Shown one piece after another: positions 33,899-45,661 of a DNA stretch of 64,000 bases. Origin of the DNA: Triticum aestivum (lineage: Eukaryota > Streptophyta > Magnoliopsida > Poales > Poaceae); assembly GCF_018294505.1 (NCBI RefSeq), contig NC_057814.1, positions 295,930,059 through 295,994,058 of the forward strand, given 5' to 3'. Within the stretch, counting starts at the first letter, position 1. Every line of letters begins with the position of its first letter. The notes beneath the pieces were generated by a model that saw only the letters and a program-made list of their open reading frames with translations, did not search any database and was not told the origin of the DNA. The position numbers were made by a program, and so were the translations under genes.

Positions 33899-35450
33899 TG
33901 TTGGGGAACGTAGTAATTTCAAAAAATTTCCTACGCACACGCAAGATCATGGTGATGCATAGCAACGAGAGGGGAGAGTGTTGTCCACGTACCCTCATAG
34001 ACCGACAGCGGAAGCGTTATCACAACGCGGTTGATGTAGTCGTACGTCTTCACGATCCGACCGATCAAGTACCGAACGTACGGCACCTCCGAGTTCTACA
34101 CACGTTCAGCTCGATGACGTCCCTCGAACTCCGATCCAGCGGAGTGTTGAGGGAGAGTTTCGTCAGCACGACGGCGTGGTGACGATGATGATGTTCCACC
34201 GACGCAGGGCTTCGCCTAAGCTCCGCAACGGTATTATCGAGGTGTAATATGGTGGAGGGGGCATCGCACACGGCTAAGAGATCTCAAGGATCAATTGTTG
34301 TGTCTCTGGGGTGCCCCCTGCCCCCGTATATAAAGGAGCAAGGGAGGAGGAGGCCGGCCCTAGGAGGGGGCACACCAAGTGTGGAGTCCTACTAGGACTC
34401 CCTAGTCCTAGTAGGATTGCACCTCCCATATGGAATAGGAAAAGAGGAAGGGAAACAGAGAAGGAAGGAAGGGGGCGCCCCCCTTCCCTACTCCAATATA
34501 TCAATCTTTACGTCTCGGCCATTTCGAGACTTCTCGTCATGTCCCCGATCTCATCTGGGACTCCGAACTCCTTCGGTACATCAAAACTCAATAAAACTGT
34601 CATCGTAACGTTAAGCGTGCGGACCCTACGGGTTCGAGAACTATGTAGACATGACCGAGACATGTCTCCGGTCAATAACCAATAGCGGGACCTGGATGCC
34701 CATATTGGCTCCCACATATTCTACGAAGATCTTTATCGGTCAGACCGCATAACAACATACGTTGTTCCCTTTGTCACCGGTATGTTACTTGCCCGAGATT
34801 TGATCGTCGGTATCTCGATACCTAGTTCAATCTCGTTACCGGCAAGTCTCTTTACTCGTTCCGTAACACATCATCCCGCAACTAACTCATTAGTCACAAT
34901 GCTTGCAAGGCTTATAGTGATGTGCATTACCGAGTGGGCCCAGAGATACCTCTCTGACAATTGGAGTGACAAATCCTAATCTCGAAATACGCCAACCCAA
35001 CAAGTACCTTTGGAGACACCTGTAGAGCACCTTTATAATCACCCATTTACGTTGTGACGTTTGGTAGCACACAAAGTGTTCCTCCGGTAAACGGGAGTTG
35101 CATAATCTCATAGTCATAGGAACATGTATAAGTCATGAAGAAAGCAATAGCAACATACTAAACGATCGAGTGCTAAGCTAACGGAATGGGTCAAGTCAAT
35201 CACGTCATTCTCCTAATGAGGTGATCTCGTTAATCAAATGACAACTTATGTCTATGGCTAGGAAACATAACCATCTTTGATTAACGAGCTAGTCAAGTAT
35301 AGGCATACTAGTGACACTCTGTTTGTCTATGTATTCACACATGTATTATGTTTCCGGTTAATACAATTCTAGCATGAATAATAAACATTTATCATGATAT
35401 AAGGAAATAAATAATAACTTTATTATTGCCTCTAGGGCATATTTCCTTCA
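33899..35450 (-). mobile_element. 5' LTR of Copia element B
   Basis: At 1,552 bp it has the same length as its partner and ends TTTCCTTCA at 35450, followed by the GAATG target duplication. A TTTATATA segment (minus strand) near 34326-34337 is the likely TATA region. Confidence 0.95.
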
Positions 35451-35455
35451 GAATG

Positions 35456-36909
35456 AAACCTTCGAAAAAGTTATTTTTGGAAAGAAAGCAATACGGGAGA
35501 CTTGGAGTGCACGTCAGGGGATCAACCAGGAGAGCACGAGGCAGGGGGGCGCGCCCACCCCCCTGGGAGCGGCCTCCACCCTCGTGGCTCCCCTTACCGA
35601 CTTCTTTCGCCTATATATATTCCAATATACCCTAAAACCTTCGGGGAACAAAATAGATCGGGAGTTCCGCTGCCGCAAGCCTCTGTAGCCACCAAAAACC
35701 TATCGGGACCCTGTTCCGGCACCCTGCCGGAGGGGGGGATCCCTCACCGGTGGCCATCTTCATCATCCCGACGCTCGCCATGACGAGGAGGGAGTAGTTC
35801 ACCCTCGGGGCTGAGGGTATGTACCAATAGCTATGTGTTTGATCTCTCTCTCTCTCTCGTGTTCTTGATTTGGCACGATCTTGATGTATCGCGAGCTTTG
35901 CTATTATAGTTGGATCTTATGATGTTTCTCCCCCTCTACTCTCTTGTAATGGATTGAGTTTTCCCTTTGAAGTAATCTTATCGGATTGAGTCTTTAATGA
36001 TTTGAGAACACTTGATGTATGTCTTGCCGTGCGTATCTGTGGTGATAATGGATATCACATGATTCACTTGATGTATGTTTTGGTGATCAACTTGCGGGTT
36101 CCGCCCATGAACCTATGCATAGGGGTTGGCACATGTTTTCGTCTTGATTCTCCGGTAGAAACTTTGGGGCACTCTTTGAGGTTCTATGTGTTGGTTGAAT
36201 AGATGAATCTGAGATTGTGTGATGCATATCGTATAATCATACCCACGGATACTTGAGGTGACATTGGAGTATCTAGGTGACATTAGGGTTTTGGTTGATG
36301 TGTGTCTTAAGGTGTTATTTTACTACGAACTCTAGGGCTGTTTGTGACACTTATAGGAATAGCCCAATGGATTGATCGGAAAGAATAACTTTGAGGTGGT
36401 TTCGTACCCTACCATAATCTCTTCGTTTGTTCTCTGCTATTAGTGACTTTGTAGTGACTCTTTGTTGCATGTTGAGGGATAGTTATATGATCTAATTATG
36501 TTATTATTGTTGAGAGAACTTGCACTAGTGAAAGTATGAACCCTAGGCCTTGTTTCCTAGCATTGCAATACCGTTTACGCTCACTTTTATCATTAGTTAC
36601 CTTGCTGTTTTTACATTTTCAGATTACAAAAACCTATATCTACCATCCATATTGCACTTGTATAACCATCTCTTCGCCGAACTAGTGCACCTATACAATT
36701 TACCATTGTATTGGGTGTGTTGGGGACACAAGAGACTCTTTGTTATTTGGTTGCAGGGTTTCTTGAGAGAGACCATCTTCATCCTACGCCTCCCATGAAT
36801 TGATAAACCTTAGGTCATCCACTTGAGGGAAATTTGCTACTGTCCTACAAACCTCTGCACTTGGAGGCCCAACAACGTCTACAAGAAGAAGGTTGCGTAG
36901 TAGACATCA
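35456..36909 (+). mobile_element. Right (3') LTR of Gypsy-1, second part
   Basis: It resumes after GAATG and ends GTAGACATCA, followed by CACAT (36910-36914), the partner of CAGAT at 13050. A (CT)n run at about 35843-35858 is shorter than in the left LTR. By eye the two LTRs differ at about 2.6% of aligned sites. Confidence 0.92.
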
Positions 36910-37960
36910 CACATAGATCCCGCCACAACGCTCTGCTTGGAAATGCACCAACTGACAGCTCCACCATTTAATAAAAATACGTATCCGATTTGTGAGTTAG
37001 AGTCATCCGGATCAGTGTCAAAGCTAGCATCGACGTAACCATTTACGACGAGCTCTTCGTCACCTCCGTAAACGAGAAACATATCCTTGGTCCTTTTCAA
37101 GTACTTCATGATGTTCTTGACCGCTGTCCAGTGATCCACTCCTAGATTACTTTGGTACCTCCCTGCCAAACTTATGGCAAGCCACACATCAGGTCTAGTA
37201 CACAGCATAGCATACATGATAGAACCTATGGTTGAGGCATAGGGAATGACTTTCATTTTCTCTCTATCTTGTGCAGTGCTCGGGCTCTGAGTCTAACTCA
37301 ATTTCACACCTTGTAAAACATGCAAGAACCCTTTCTTTGACTGGTCCATTTTGAACTTCTCCAAAACTTTATCAAGGTATGTGCTTTGTGAAAGTCCTAT
37401 TAAGCGTCTTGATCTATCCCTATAGATCTTGATGCCCAATATATAAGCAGCTTCACCGAGGTCTTTCATTGAAAAAATCTTATTCAAGTATCCTTTTATG
37501 CTACATAGAAATTCTATATCATTTCCAATCAATAATATGTCATCCACATATAATATCAGAAATGCTACAGAGCTCCCACTCACTTTCTTGTAAATATAGG
37601 CTTCACCATAAGTCTGTATAAAACCATATGCTTTGATCACCTCATCAAAGCGTATATTCAAACTCCGAGATGCTTGCACCAGTCCATAAATGGATCGCTG
37701 GAGCTTGCACACTTTGTTAGCACCTTTAAGATCAACAAAACCTTCTAGTTGCATCATATACAACTATTCTTTAAGAAATCCATTAAGGGATGCAGTTTTG
37801 ACGTCCGTTTGCCCGATATCATAATTATAAAATGAGGCAATTGCTAACATGATTCGGACTGACTTAAGCATCGATGCGGGTGAGAAGGTCTCATCGTACT
37901 CAACCCCTTGAACTTGTCGAAAACCTTTTGCGATAAGTCGAGCTTTGTAGATGGTGACAT
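36910..37960 (-). pseudogene. Copia C pol: RT and first part of RNase H
   Basis: The minus frame 37293-37763 contains RT from the EGFVDLKGANK segment through YVDD and the DLGEAAYILG motif. The frame ending near 36915 continues through YVDASFD to the position where Gypsy-1 entered, immediately before the AEY segment found at 13000-13050. A stop at about 37294-37296 (TAG in place of a conserved Ser/Thr region) separates the two frames. The 5' part of RT is cut off at 37960 by the LTR of element D, and C's integrase, gag and 5' LTR are not in the window. Confidence 0.85.
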
Positions 37961-39686
37961 TGTTGGGGAACGTAGTAATTTCAAAAATTTCCTACGCACA
38001 TGCAAGATCACGGTGATGCATAGCAACGAGAGGGGAGAATGTTGTCCATGTACCCTCGTAGACCGTAAGCGGAAGCGTTATGAGAACGCGGTTGATGTAG
38101 TCATACGTCTTCACGATCGACCGATCCTAGTACCGAAAGTACGGCACCTCCGCGATCTGCACACGTTCGGCTCGGTGACGTCCCACAAACTCACGATCTA
38201 GCAGAGTGTCTAGGGAGATCTTCGTCAGCACGACGGCGTGATGACGGTGATGATGAAGCTACCGGCGCAGGGCTTCGCCTAAGCACTGCAATGATATGAC
38301 CGAGGTGGATTATGGTGGAGGGGGGCACCGCACACGGCTAAGAGATCAATGATCAACTTGTGTCTATGGGGTGCCCCCTGGCCACGTATATAAAGGATGG
38401 AGGGAGGAGGAGGCCGGCCCTCATAGGGCGCGCCCAAAGTGTGGAGTCCTACTAGGACTCCCTAGTCCTAGTAGGATTCCACCTCCCACATGGAATAGGA
38501 AAAGGGGAAGGGAGAAGGAGAAGGAAGGAAGGGGGCGGCCCCCTTCCCTAGTCCAATTCAGACCAGTCCATGGGGAAGGGGCGCGCCAACCTTAAGGCCT
38601 TTCTCTCCTTTCCCGTATGGCCCATTAAGGCCCAATACGAATTCCCGTAACTCTCCGGTACGCCGAAAAATACCCGAATCACTCGGAACCTTTCCGATAT
38701 CTGAATGTAGCCTTCCAATATATCGATCTTTACGTCTCGACCATTTTGAGACTCCTCGTCATGTCTCCGATCTCATCCGGGACTCCGAACTATCTTCGGT
38801 ACATCAAAACACATAAACTCATAATACTGATCGTCACCGAACGTTAAGCGTGCGGACCCTACCGGTTCGAGAACTATGTAGACATGACCGAGACACGTCT
38901 CCAGTCAATAACCAATAGAGGAACCTGGATGTTCATATTGGCTCCCACATATTCTATAAAGATCTTTATCGGTCAAACCGCATAACAACATACGTTGTTC
39001 CCTTTGTCATCGGTATGTTACTTTTCCGAGATTCGATCGTTGGTATCTCAATACCTAGTTCAATCTCGTTACCGGCAAGTCTCTTTACTCGTTCTGTAAT
39101 GCATCATCCCGCAACTAACTCATTAGTCACATTGCTTGCAAGGCTTATAGTGATGTGCATTACCGAGAGGGCCCAGAGATACCTCTCCGATACATGGAGT
39201 GACAAATCCTAATCTCGATCTATGCCAACTCAACAAACACCATCGGAGATACCTCTAGAGCATCTTTTTAATCACCCAGTTACGTTGTGACGTTTGATAG
39301 CACACAAGGTGTTCCTCCGATATTCGGGAGTTGCATAATCTCATAGTCTGAGGAACATGTATAAGTCATGAAGAAAGCAGTAGCAATGAAACTGTAACGA
39401 TCATAATGCTAAGCTAACGAATGGGTCTTGTCCATCACATAATTCTCCTAATGATGTGATCCCGTTCATCAAATGACAACACATGTCTATGGTTAGGAAA
39501 CATAACTATCTTTGATAAACGGGCTAGTCAAGTAGAGGCATACTAGGGACACTTAGTTTTGTCTATGTATTCACACATGTACTAAGTTTCCGGTTAATAC
39601 AATTCTAGCATGAATAATAAACATTTATCATGAAATAAGGTAATAAATAATAACTTTATTATTTCCTCTAGGGCATATTTCCTTCA
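37961..39686 (-). mobile_element. 3' LTR of Copia element D
   Basis: The 1,726-bp LTR begins TGTTGGGGAACG and ends TTTCCTTCA. The five bases before it are GACAT (37956-37960). Its polypurine tract lies at 39687-39701 (minus strand). It is inserted in the RT region of element C. Confidence 0.93.
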
Positions 39687-40263
39687 GTCTCCCACTTGCA
39701 CTAGAGTCAATAATCTAGTTCACATCGCCATGTGATTTAACAGCAATAGTTCACATCACCATGTGATTAACACCCATAGTTCACATCGCCATGTGACCAA
39801 CACTCAAAGGGTTTACTAGAGACAGTAATCTTAGTTCACATCGCCATGTGATTAACACCCAAAGAGTACTAAGGTGTGATCATGTTTTTCTTGTGAGAGA
39901 AGTTTAGTCAACGGGTCTGCCATATTCAGATCCATATGTATTTTGCAAATTTCTATGTCAACAATGCTCTGCACGGAGCTACTCTAGCTAATTGATCCCA
40001 CTTTCAATATGTATCCAGATTGAGACTTAGAGTCATCTGGATCAGTGTCAAAACTTGCATCGACGTAACCCTTTATGACGAACCTTTTGTCACCTCCATA
40101 ATCGAGAAACATATCCTTATTCCACTAAGAATAATTTTGACTGCTGTCCAGTGATCTACTCCTAGATCACTATTGTACTCCCTTGCCAAACTCTGTGTAG
40201 GGTATACAATAGATCTTGTACACAGCATGGCATACTTTATAGAACCTATGGCTGAGGAATAGA
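39687..40263 (-). pseudogene. Copia D internal domain, part 1 (RNase H/RT end)
   Basis: The polypurine tract is followed by the GTTCACATC...CCATGTGATT repeat array (39717-39860) and then by pol remnants. The RNase H deletion near 39960 has the same junction as in Copia B. The element is interrupted at 40264 by Gypsy-2; ATAGA (40259-40263) pairs with ATAGG at 47223-47227. Confidence 0.85.
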
Positions 40264-41834
40264 TGCTACCTCTTGAGCACTGCGTTGGTTTTCCCTTGAA
40301 GAGGAAAGGGTGATGCAGTAAAGTAGCATAAGTATTTCCCTCAGTTTTTGAGAACCAAGGTATCAATCCAGTAGGAGGCCATGCACGAGTCCCTCGCACC
40401 TACACAAACCAATAAATCCTCGCAACCAACGCAATAAAGGGGTTGTCAATCCCTTCACGGTCACTTACGAGAGTGAGATCTGATAGATATGATAGGATAA
40501 TATTTTTGGTATTTTTATGATAAAGATGCAAAGTAAAATAAAAGGCAATAAAAATAACTAAGTGTTGGAAGATTAATATGATAGAAAATAGACCCGGGGG
40601 CCATAGGTTTCACTAGAGGCTTCTCCGAGAGCATAAGTATTACGGTGGGTGAACAAATTACTGTTGAGCAATTGACAGAATTGAGCATAGTTATGAGAAT
40701 ATCTAGGTATGATCATGTATATAGGCATCACGTCCGAGACAAGTAGACCGACTCCTGCCTGCATCTACTACTATTACTCCACACATCGACCGCTATCCAG
40801 CATGCATCTAGAGTATTAAGTTCATAAGAACAGAGTAACGCTTTAAGCAAGATGACATGATGTAGAGGGATAAACTCATGCAATATGATATAAACCCCAT
40901 CTTGTTATCCTCGATGGCAACAATACAATACGTGCCTTGCTGCCCCTACTGTCAATGGGAAAGGACACCGCAAGATTGAACCCAAAGCTAAGCACTTCTC
41001 CCATTGCAAGAAAGATCAATCTAGTAGGCCAAACCAAACTGATAATTCGAAGAGACTTGCAAAGATAACCAATCATACATAAAAGAATTCATAGAATATT
41101 CAAATATTGTTCATAGATAAACTTGATCATAAACCCACAATTCATCGGTCTCAACAAACACACCGCAAAAGAAGATTACATCGAATAGATCTCCACAAGA
41201 GAGGGGGAGAACATTGTATTGAGATCCAAAAAGAGAGAAGAAGCCATCTAGCTAATAACTATGGACCCGAAGGTCTGAGGTAAACTACTCACACATCATC
41301 GGAGAGGCTATGGTGTTGATGTAGAAGCCCTCCGTGATCGATGCCCCCTCCGGCGGAGCTCCGGAAAAGGCCCCAAGATGGGATCTCACGGGTACAGAAG
41401 GTTGCGGCGGTGGAATTAGGTTTTTGGCTCCGTATCTGGTAGTCTGGGGGTACGTAGGTATATATAGGAGGAAGAAGTACGTCGGTGGAGCAACGTGGGG
41501 CCCACGAGGGTGGAGGCCGCGCCCAGGGGGTAGGCGCGCCCCCTACCTCGTGCCCTCCTGGTTGATGTCTTGACGTAGGGTCCAAGTCCTCTGGATCACG
41601 TTCGTTCCGAAAATCACGTTCCCGAAGGTTTCATTCCGTTTGGACTCCATTTGATATTCTTTTTTTGCGAAACTGTGAAATAGGCAAAAAACAGCAATTC
41701 TGGGCTGGGCCTCCGGTTAATAGGTTAGTCCCAAAAATAATATAAAAGTGTATAATAAAGCCCAATAATGTCCAAAATAGAATATAATATAGCATGGAAC
41801 AATCAAAAATTATAGATACGTTGGAGACGTATAA
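40264..41834 (-). mobile_element. 3' LTR of Gypsy-2
   Basis: The 1,571-bp LTR begins TGCTACCTCTTG on the plus strand and should end GTATCA; the last bases are mutated (GTATAA). Read on the minus strand it begins with the TGATACGTCTCC sequence shared with Gypsy-1. It differs from its partner at 45662-47222 by roughly 35-40 substitutions and an 11-bp indel. Confidence 0.92.
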
Positions 41835-44587
41835 AGCATCCCCAAGCTTAATTCCTGCTCATCCTCGAGTAGGTAAATGATAAAAACAGAATTTTTGATG
41901 TGGAATGCTACTTGGCATAATTTCAATGTAATTCTCCTAATTGTGGTATGAATATTCAGATCCGAAAGATTTAAGATAAATGTTTAATATTGACATAAAA
42001 GTAATAATACTTCAAGCATACTAACTAAGCAATTATGTCCTCTCAAAATAACATGGCCAAAGAAAGTTCATCCCTACAAAATCATATAGTTTAGTCATGC
42101 TCCATTTCCGTCACACAAGAATGCTCTCATCATGCACAACCCCGATGACAAGCCAAGCAATTGTTTCATACTTTAGTAATCTCAAACTTTTTTCAACCTT
42201 CACGCAATACATGAGCGTGAGCCATGGATATAGCACTATGGGTGGAATAGAATATAATGATGGGGGTTATGTGGAGAAGACAAAAAAAGAGAAAGTCTCA
42301 CATCAACGAGGCTAATCAATGAGCTATGGAGATGCCCATCGATTGATGTTTATGCAAGGAGTAGGGATTGCCATGCAACGGATGCACTAGAGCTATAAAT
42401 GCATGAAAGCTCAACAAAAGAAACTAAGTGGGTGTGCATCCAACTTGCTTGCTCACGAAGACCTAGGGCATTTGAGGAAGCCCATTGTTGGAATATACAA
42501 GCCAAGTTCTATAATGAAAAATTCCCACTAGTATATGAAAGTGACAAAACAAGAGAGTTTCTATCATGAAGATCATGGTGCTACTTTGAAGCACAAGTGT
42601 GGAAAAAAAGGATAGTAGCATTGTCCCTTTTTTTGGGACAATGCTCTATGAATGATGATCATCACACTTCTATTTATTTACAACTCAATGATTACAACTC
42701 GATACTAGAACAAAGTATGACTCTATATGAATGCCTCCAGCGGTATAACGGGATAACAATGAATCAAGAGTGACATGTATGAATTATGAACGGTGGCTTT
42801 GCCACAAATACGATGTCAACTACATGATCATGCAAAGCAATATGACAATGATGAGCGTGTCATAATAAACGGAACGGTGGAAAGTTGCATGGCAATATAT
42901 CTCGGAATGGCTATGGAAATGCCATAATAGGTAGGTATGGTGGCTGTTTTGAGGAAGATATAAGGAGGTTTATGTGTGAAAGAGCATATCATATCACGGG
43001 GTTTGGATGCACCGGCGAAGTTTGCACCAACTCTCAATGTGAGAAAGGGCAATGCACAGTACCGAAGAGGCTAACAACGATGGAAGGGTAAGAGTGCGTA
43101 TAATCCATGGACTCAACATTAGTCATAAAGAACTCACATACTTATTGCAAAAATCTACAAGTCATCAAAAACCAAGCACTACACGCATGCTCCTAGGGGG
43201 ATAGATTGGTAGGAAAAGACCATCGCTCGTCCCCGACCGCCACTCATAAGGAGGACAATCAAAGAACACCTCATGTTTCAAATTTGTTACATAACGTTTA
43301 CCATACGTGCATGCTACGGGACTTGGAAACTTCAACACAAGTATTTCTCAAATTCACAACTACTCAACTAGCACAACTTTAATATCACTACCTCCATATC
43401 TCAAAACAATCATCAAGCATCAAACTTCTCTTAGTATTCAGCACACTCATAAGAAAGTTTTTTACTAGTCTTGAATACCTAGCATATTAGGATTATTTAA
43501 GCAAATTACCATGCTGTTTAAGACTCTCAAAATAATATAAGTGAAGTATGAGAGCACAATAGTTTCTATAAAACAAAACCACCACCGTGCTCTAAAATAT
43601 ATAAGTGAAGCACTAGAGCAAAAACTATATAGCTCAAAAGATATAAGTGAAGCACATAGAGTATTCTAATAATTTCCGAATCATGTGTGTCTCTCTCAAA
43701 AGGTGTGTCCAGCAAAGATGATTGTGGTAAACTAAAAAGCAAAGACTCAAATAATACAAGACGCTCCAAGCAAAACACATATCATGTGGTGAATAAAAAT
43801 ATAGCTCCAAGTAAAGTTACCGATGGAAGTAGACGAAAGAGGGGATGCCTTCCGGGGCATCCCCAAGCTTTGGCTTTTTTGTGTCCTTAGATTATCTTGG
43901 GGTGCCTTGGGAATACCCAAGCTTAGGCTCTTGCCACTCCTTGTTCCATAATCCATCAAATCTTTTACCCAAAACTTGAAAACTTCACAACACAAAACTT
44001 ACAGAAAATCTCGTGAGCTCCGTTAGCGAAAGAAAACAAAACACCACTTCAAGGTACTGTAATGAACTCATTATTTATTTATATTGGTGTTAAACCTACT
44101 GTATTACAACTTCTCTATGGTTTATAAACTATTTTATTAGCCATAGATTCATCAAAATAAGCAAACAACACACGAAAAACAGAATCTGTCAAAAACAGAA
44201 CAGTATGTAGTAATCTGTAACTAACGCAAACTTATGGAACTCCAAAAATTCAGCAAAAATAGAAAGACCTATAAAATTTGTTTATTGATCAGAAGCAATT
44301 GGAATCAATATTTTATCACGTTCTGGTGATTTTTAACAATTATTTTCGTGAACATAAAGTTTCTGCAATTTTCAGCAAGATCAAATAACTATCATCCAAG
44401 AAGATCCTATAGGTTTAACTTGGCACAAACACTAATTAAAACATAAAAACACATCTAACCAGAGGCTAGATCAAAGATTTATTCCTAAACAGAAGCAAAA
44501 AGCAAAAAACTAAAAATAAAATTGGGTTGCCTCCCAACAAGCGCTATCGTTTAACGCCCCTAGCTAGGCATAAAAGCAAGGATAGAT
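41835..44587 (-). other. Gypsy-2 non-coding 3' tail
   Basis: No frame here looks coding. It is the reverse-strand counterpart of the Gypsy-1 tail (24430-27001), with polypurine-like motifs near 41836-41850, 43855-43870 and, degraded, 43911-43927. Similarity to Gypsy-1 ends near the end of the coding frame. Confidence 0.75.
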
Positions 44588-45607
44588 CTAGGTATTGCCA
44601 TCTTTGGTAGGTAATTCTTTAATGAGACATCTATCACCCTTAGGAGTTTCTTTCTTTTTACTGATCATCAAACTTTTAGGCACAATATCAAAAAATTCAT
44701 TTGTAGCAAATGGTTCCTTAATGATAGAAAAAAGATTGGGATGAATACTTATAGATTTGAGATCCGCAGTTTCCTTACTAGAGGATTCACCCTTATTTTT
44801 AGGAACATACATAAGCTTGGCAATTTTAGTTGGAGGACTTCGAGTATTCTTTACGGAAGAAAAAGCGGTTCCCAAGTTGGTAATGATACCCTCAAGTTTA
44901 TCGATTCTAGTGGAATATTGATCTATTCTTTCATTAACTATGGGTTCCTTCTCCTTAATATTTTTCAAAGTGACTCCTACTTTAGATCCATATTGGGTAA
45001 TTTGGTTGTGGATCTTTTCATCCAAATTTTCGATTAACTCTACGGTAGCAACTTTATTTTCAATAATTTCAAGTCTTTGCATTATATGCTCCAAAGTTAA
45101 CATAGTTCCATTAACCAAAAGAGGTGGTGAGCCAAACAAATCTATCATAGCATTATAAGAATCAAAAGTATGGCTACCCAAGAAATTCCCTCCGGTAATG
45201 GTATCAAGGATATATCTGTACCAAGGAGTAGCGCCTACATAAAAGTTGCGGAGAAGAACGAAAGTAGATTGCTTCCTGGTAGATCTATTTTGAGCATTGC
45301 AAATTCTATACCAAGCGTCTTTCAGATTTTCTCCCTCCCTTTGATTAAAATTTAGAACTTCATTCTCGGGAGACAACGGAGAAGATAGATGACTAGCTAT
45401 AACGACCAAGCAAGCAAAAAAAAAAGGCGAACGGAAAAGAGAGAGCGAATAAAACGGCAAGGGTGAAGTGGGGGAGAGGAAAACGAGAGGCAAATGGCAA
45501 ATAATGTAATGCGGGAGATAAGGGTTTGTGATGGGTACTTGGTATGTTGACTTTTGCGTAGACTCCCCGGCAACGGCGCCAGAAATCGCTCGTTGTCGGG
45601 AGTCCAA
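44588..45607 (-). CDS. Gag-like protein of Gypsy-2 (no pol)
   Basis: This 339-codon frame has the Ty3/Gypsy gag signature FNQREGENLKDAWYRI around residues 90-106. It continues with a typical gag core and a long Glu/Lys/Ile-rich stretch (about 175-245) that should form a coiled coil. There is no zinc knuckle, protease, RT or integrase, and the element's internal domain is only 3.8 kb. The first 70 or so codons contain a hydrophobic, leader-like stretch overlapping sequence between the two primer-binding-site copies and gag, so the native start is probably further in. Most likely it is the capsid protein of a non-autonomous Gypsy element. Confidence 0.65.
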   Translation of the reverse strand: MDSRQRAISGAVAGESTQKSTYQVPITNPYLPHYIICHLPLVFLSPTSPLPFYSLSLFRSPFFFACLVVIASHLSSPLSPENEVLNFNQREGENLKDAWYRICNAQNRSTRKQSTFVLLRNFYVGATPWYRYILDTITGGNFLGSHTFDSYNAMIDLFGSPPLLVNGTMLTLEHIMQRLEIIENKVATVELIENLDEKIHNQITQYGSKVGVTLKNIKEKEPIVNERIDQYSTRIDKLEGIITNLGTAFSSVKNTRSPPTKIAKLMYVPKNKGESSSKETADLKSISIHPNLFSIIKEPFATNEFFDIVPKSLMISKKKETPKGDRCLIKELPTKDGNT

Positions 45608-45661
45608 ATCTTGACTTGACCTTGCGTAAGCCTCCCCGGCAACGGCGCCAGAAATCCTTCT
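45563..45661 (-). other. Gypsy-2 primer-binding site region, duplicated
   Basis: The primer-binding site TGGCGCCGTTGCCGGGG (minus strand) lies at 45631-45650, eleven bases from the LTR, and again at 45563-45581. Spacing between copies is about 69 bases. Gypsy-1 shows the same arrangement. Confidence 0.8.

Noticed and set aside
45170..45355. Plus-strand frames opposite the Gypsy-2 gag
   Set aside because: They are antisense shadows of the gag-like frame, which has a recognisable gag motif.
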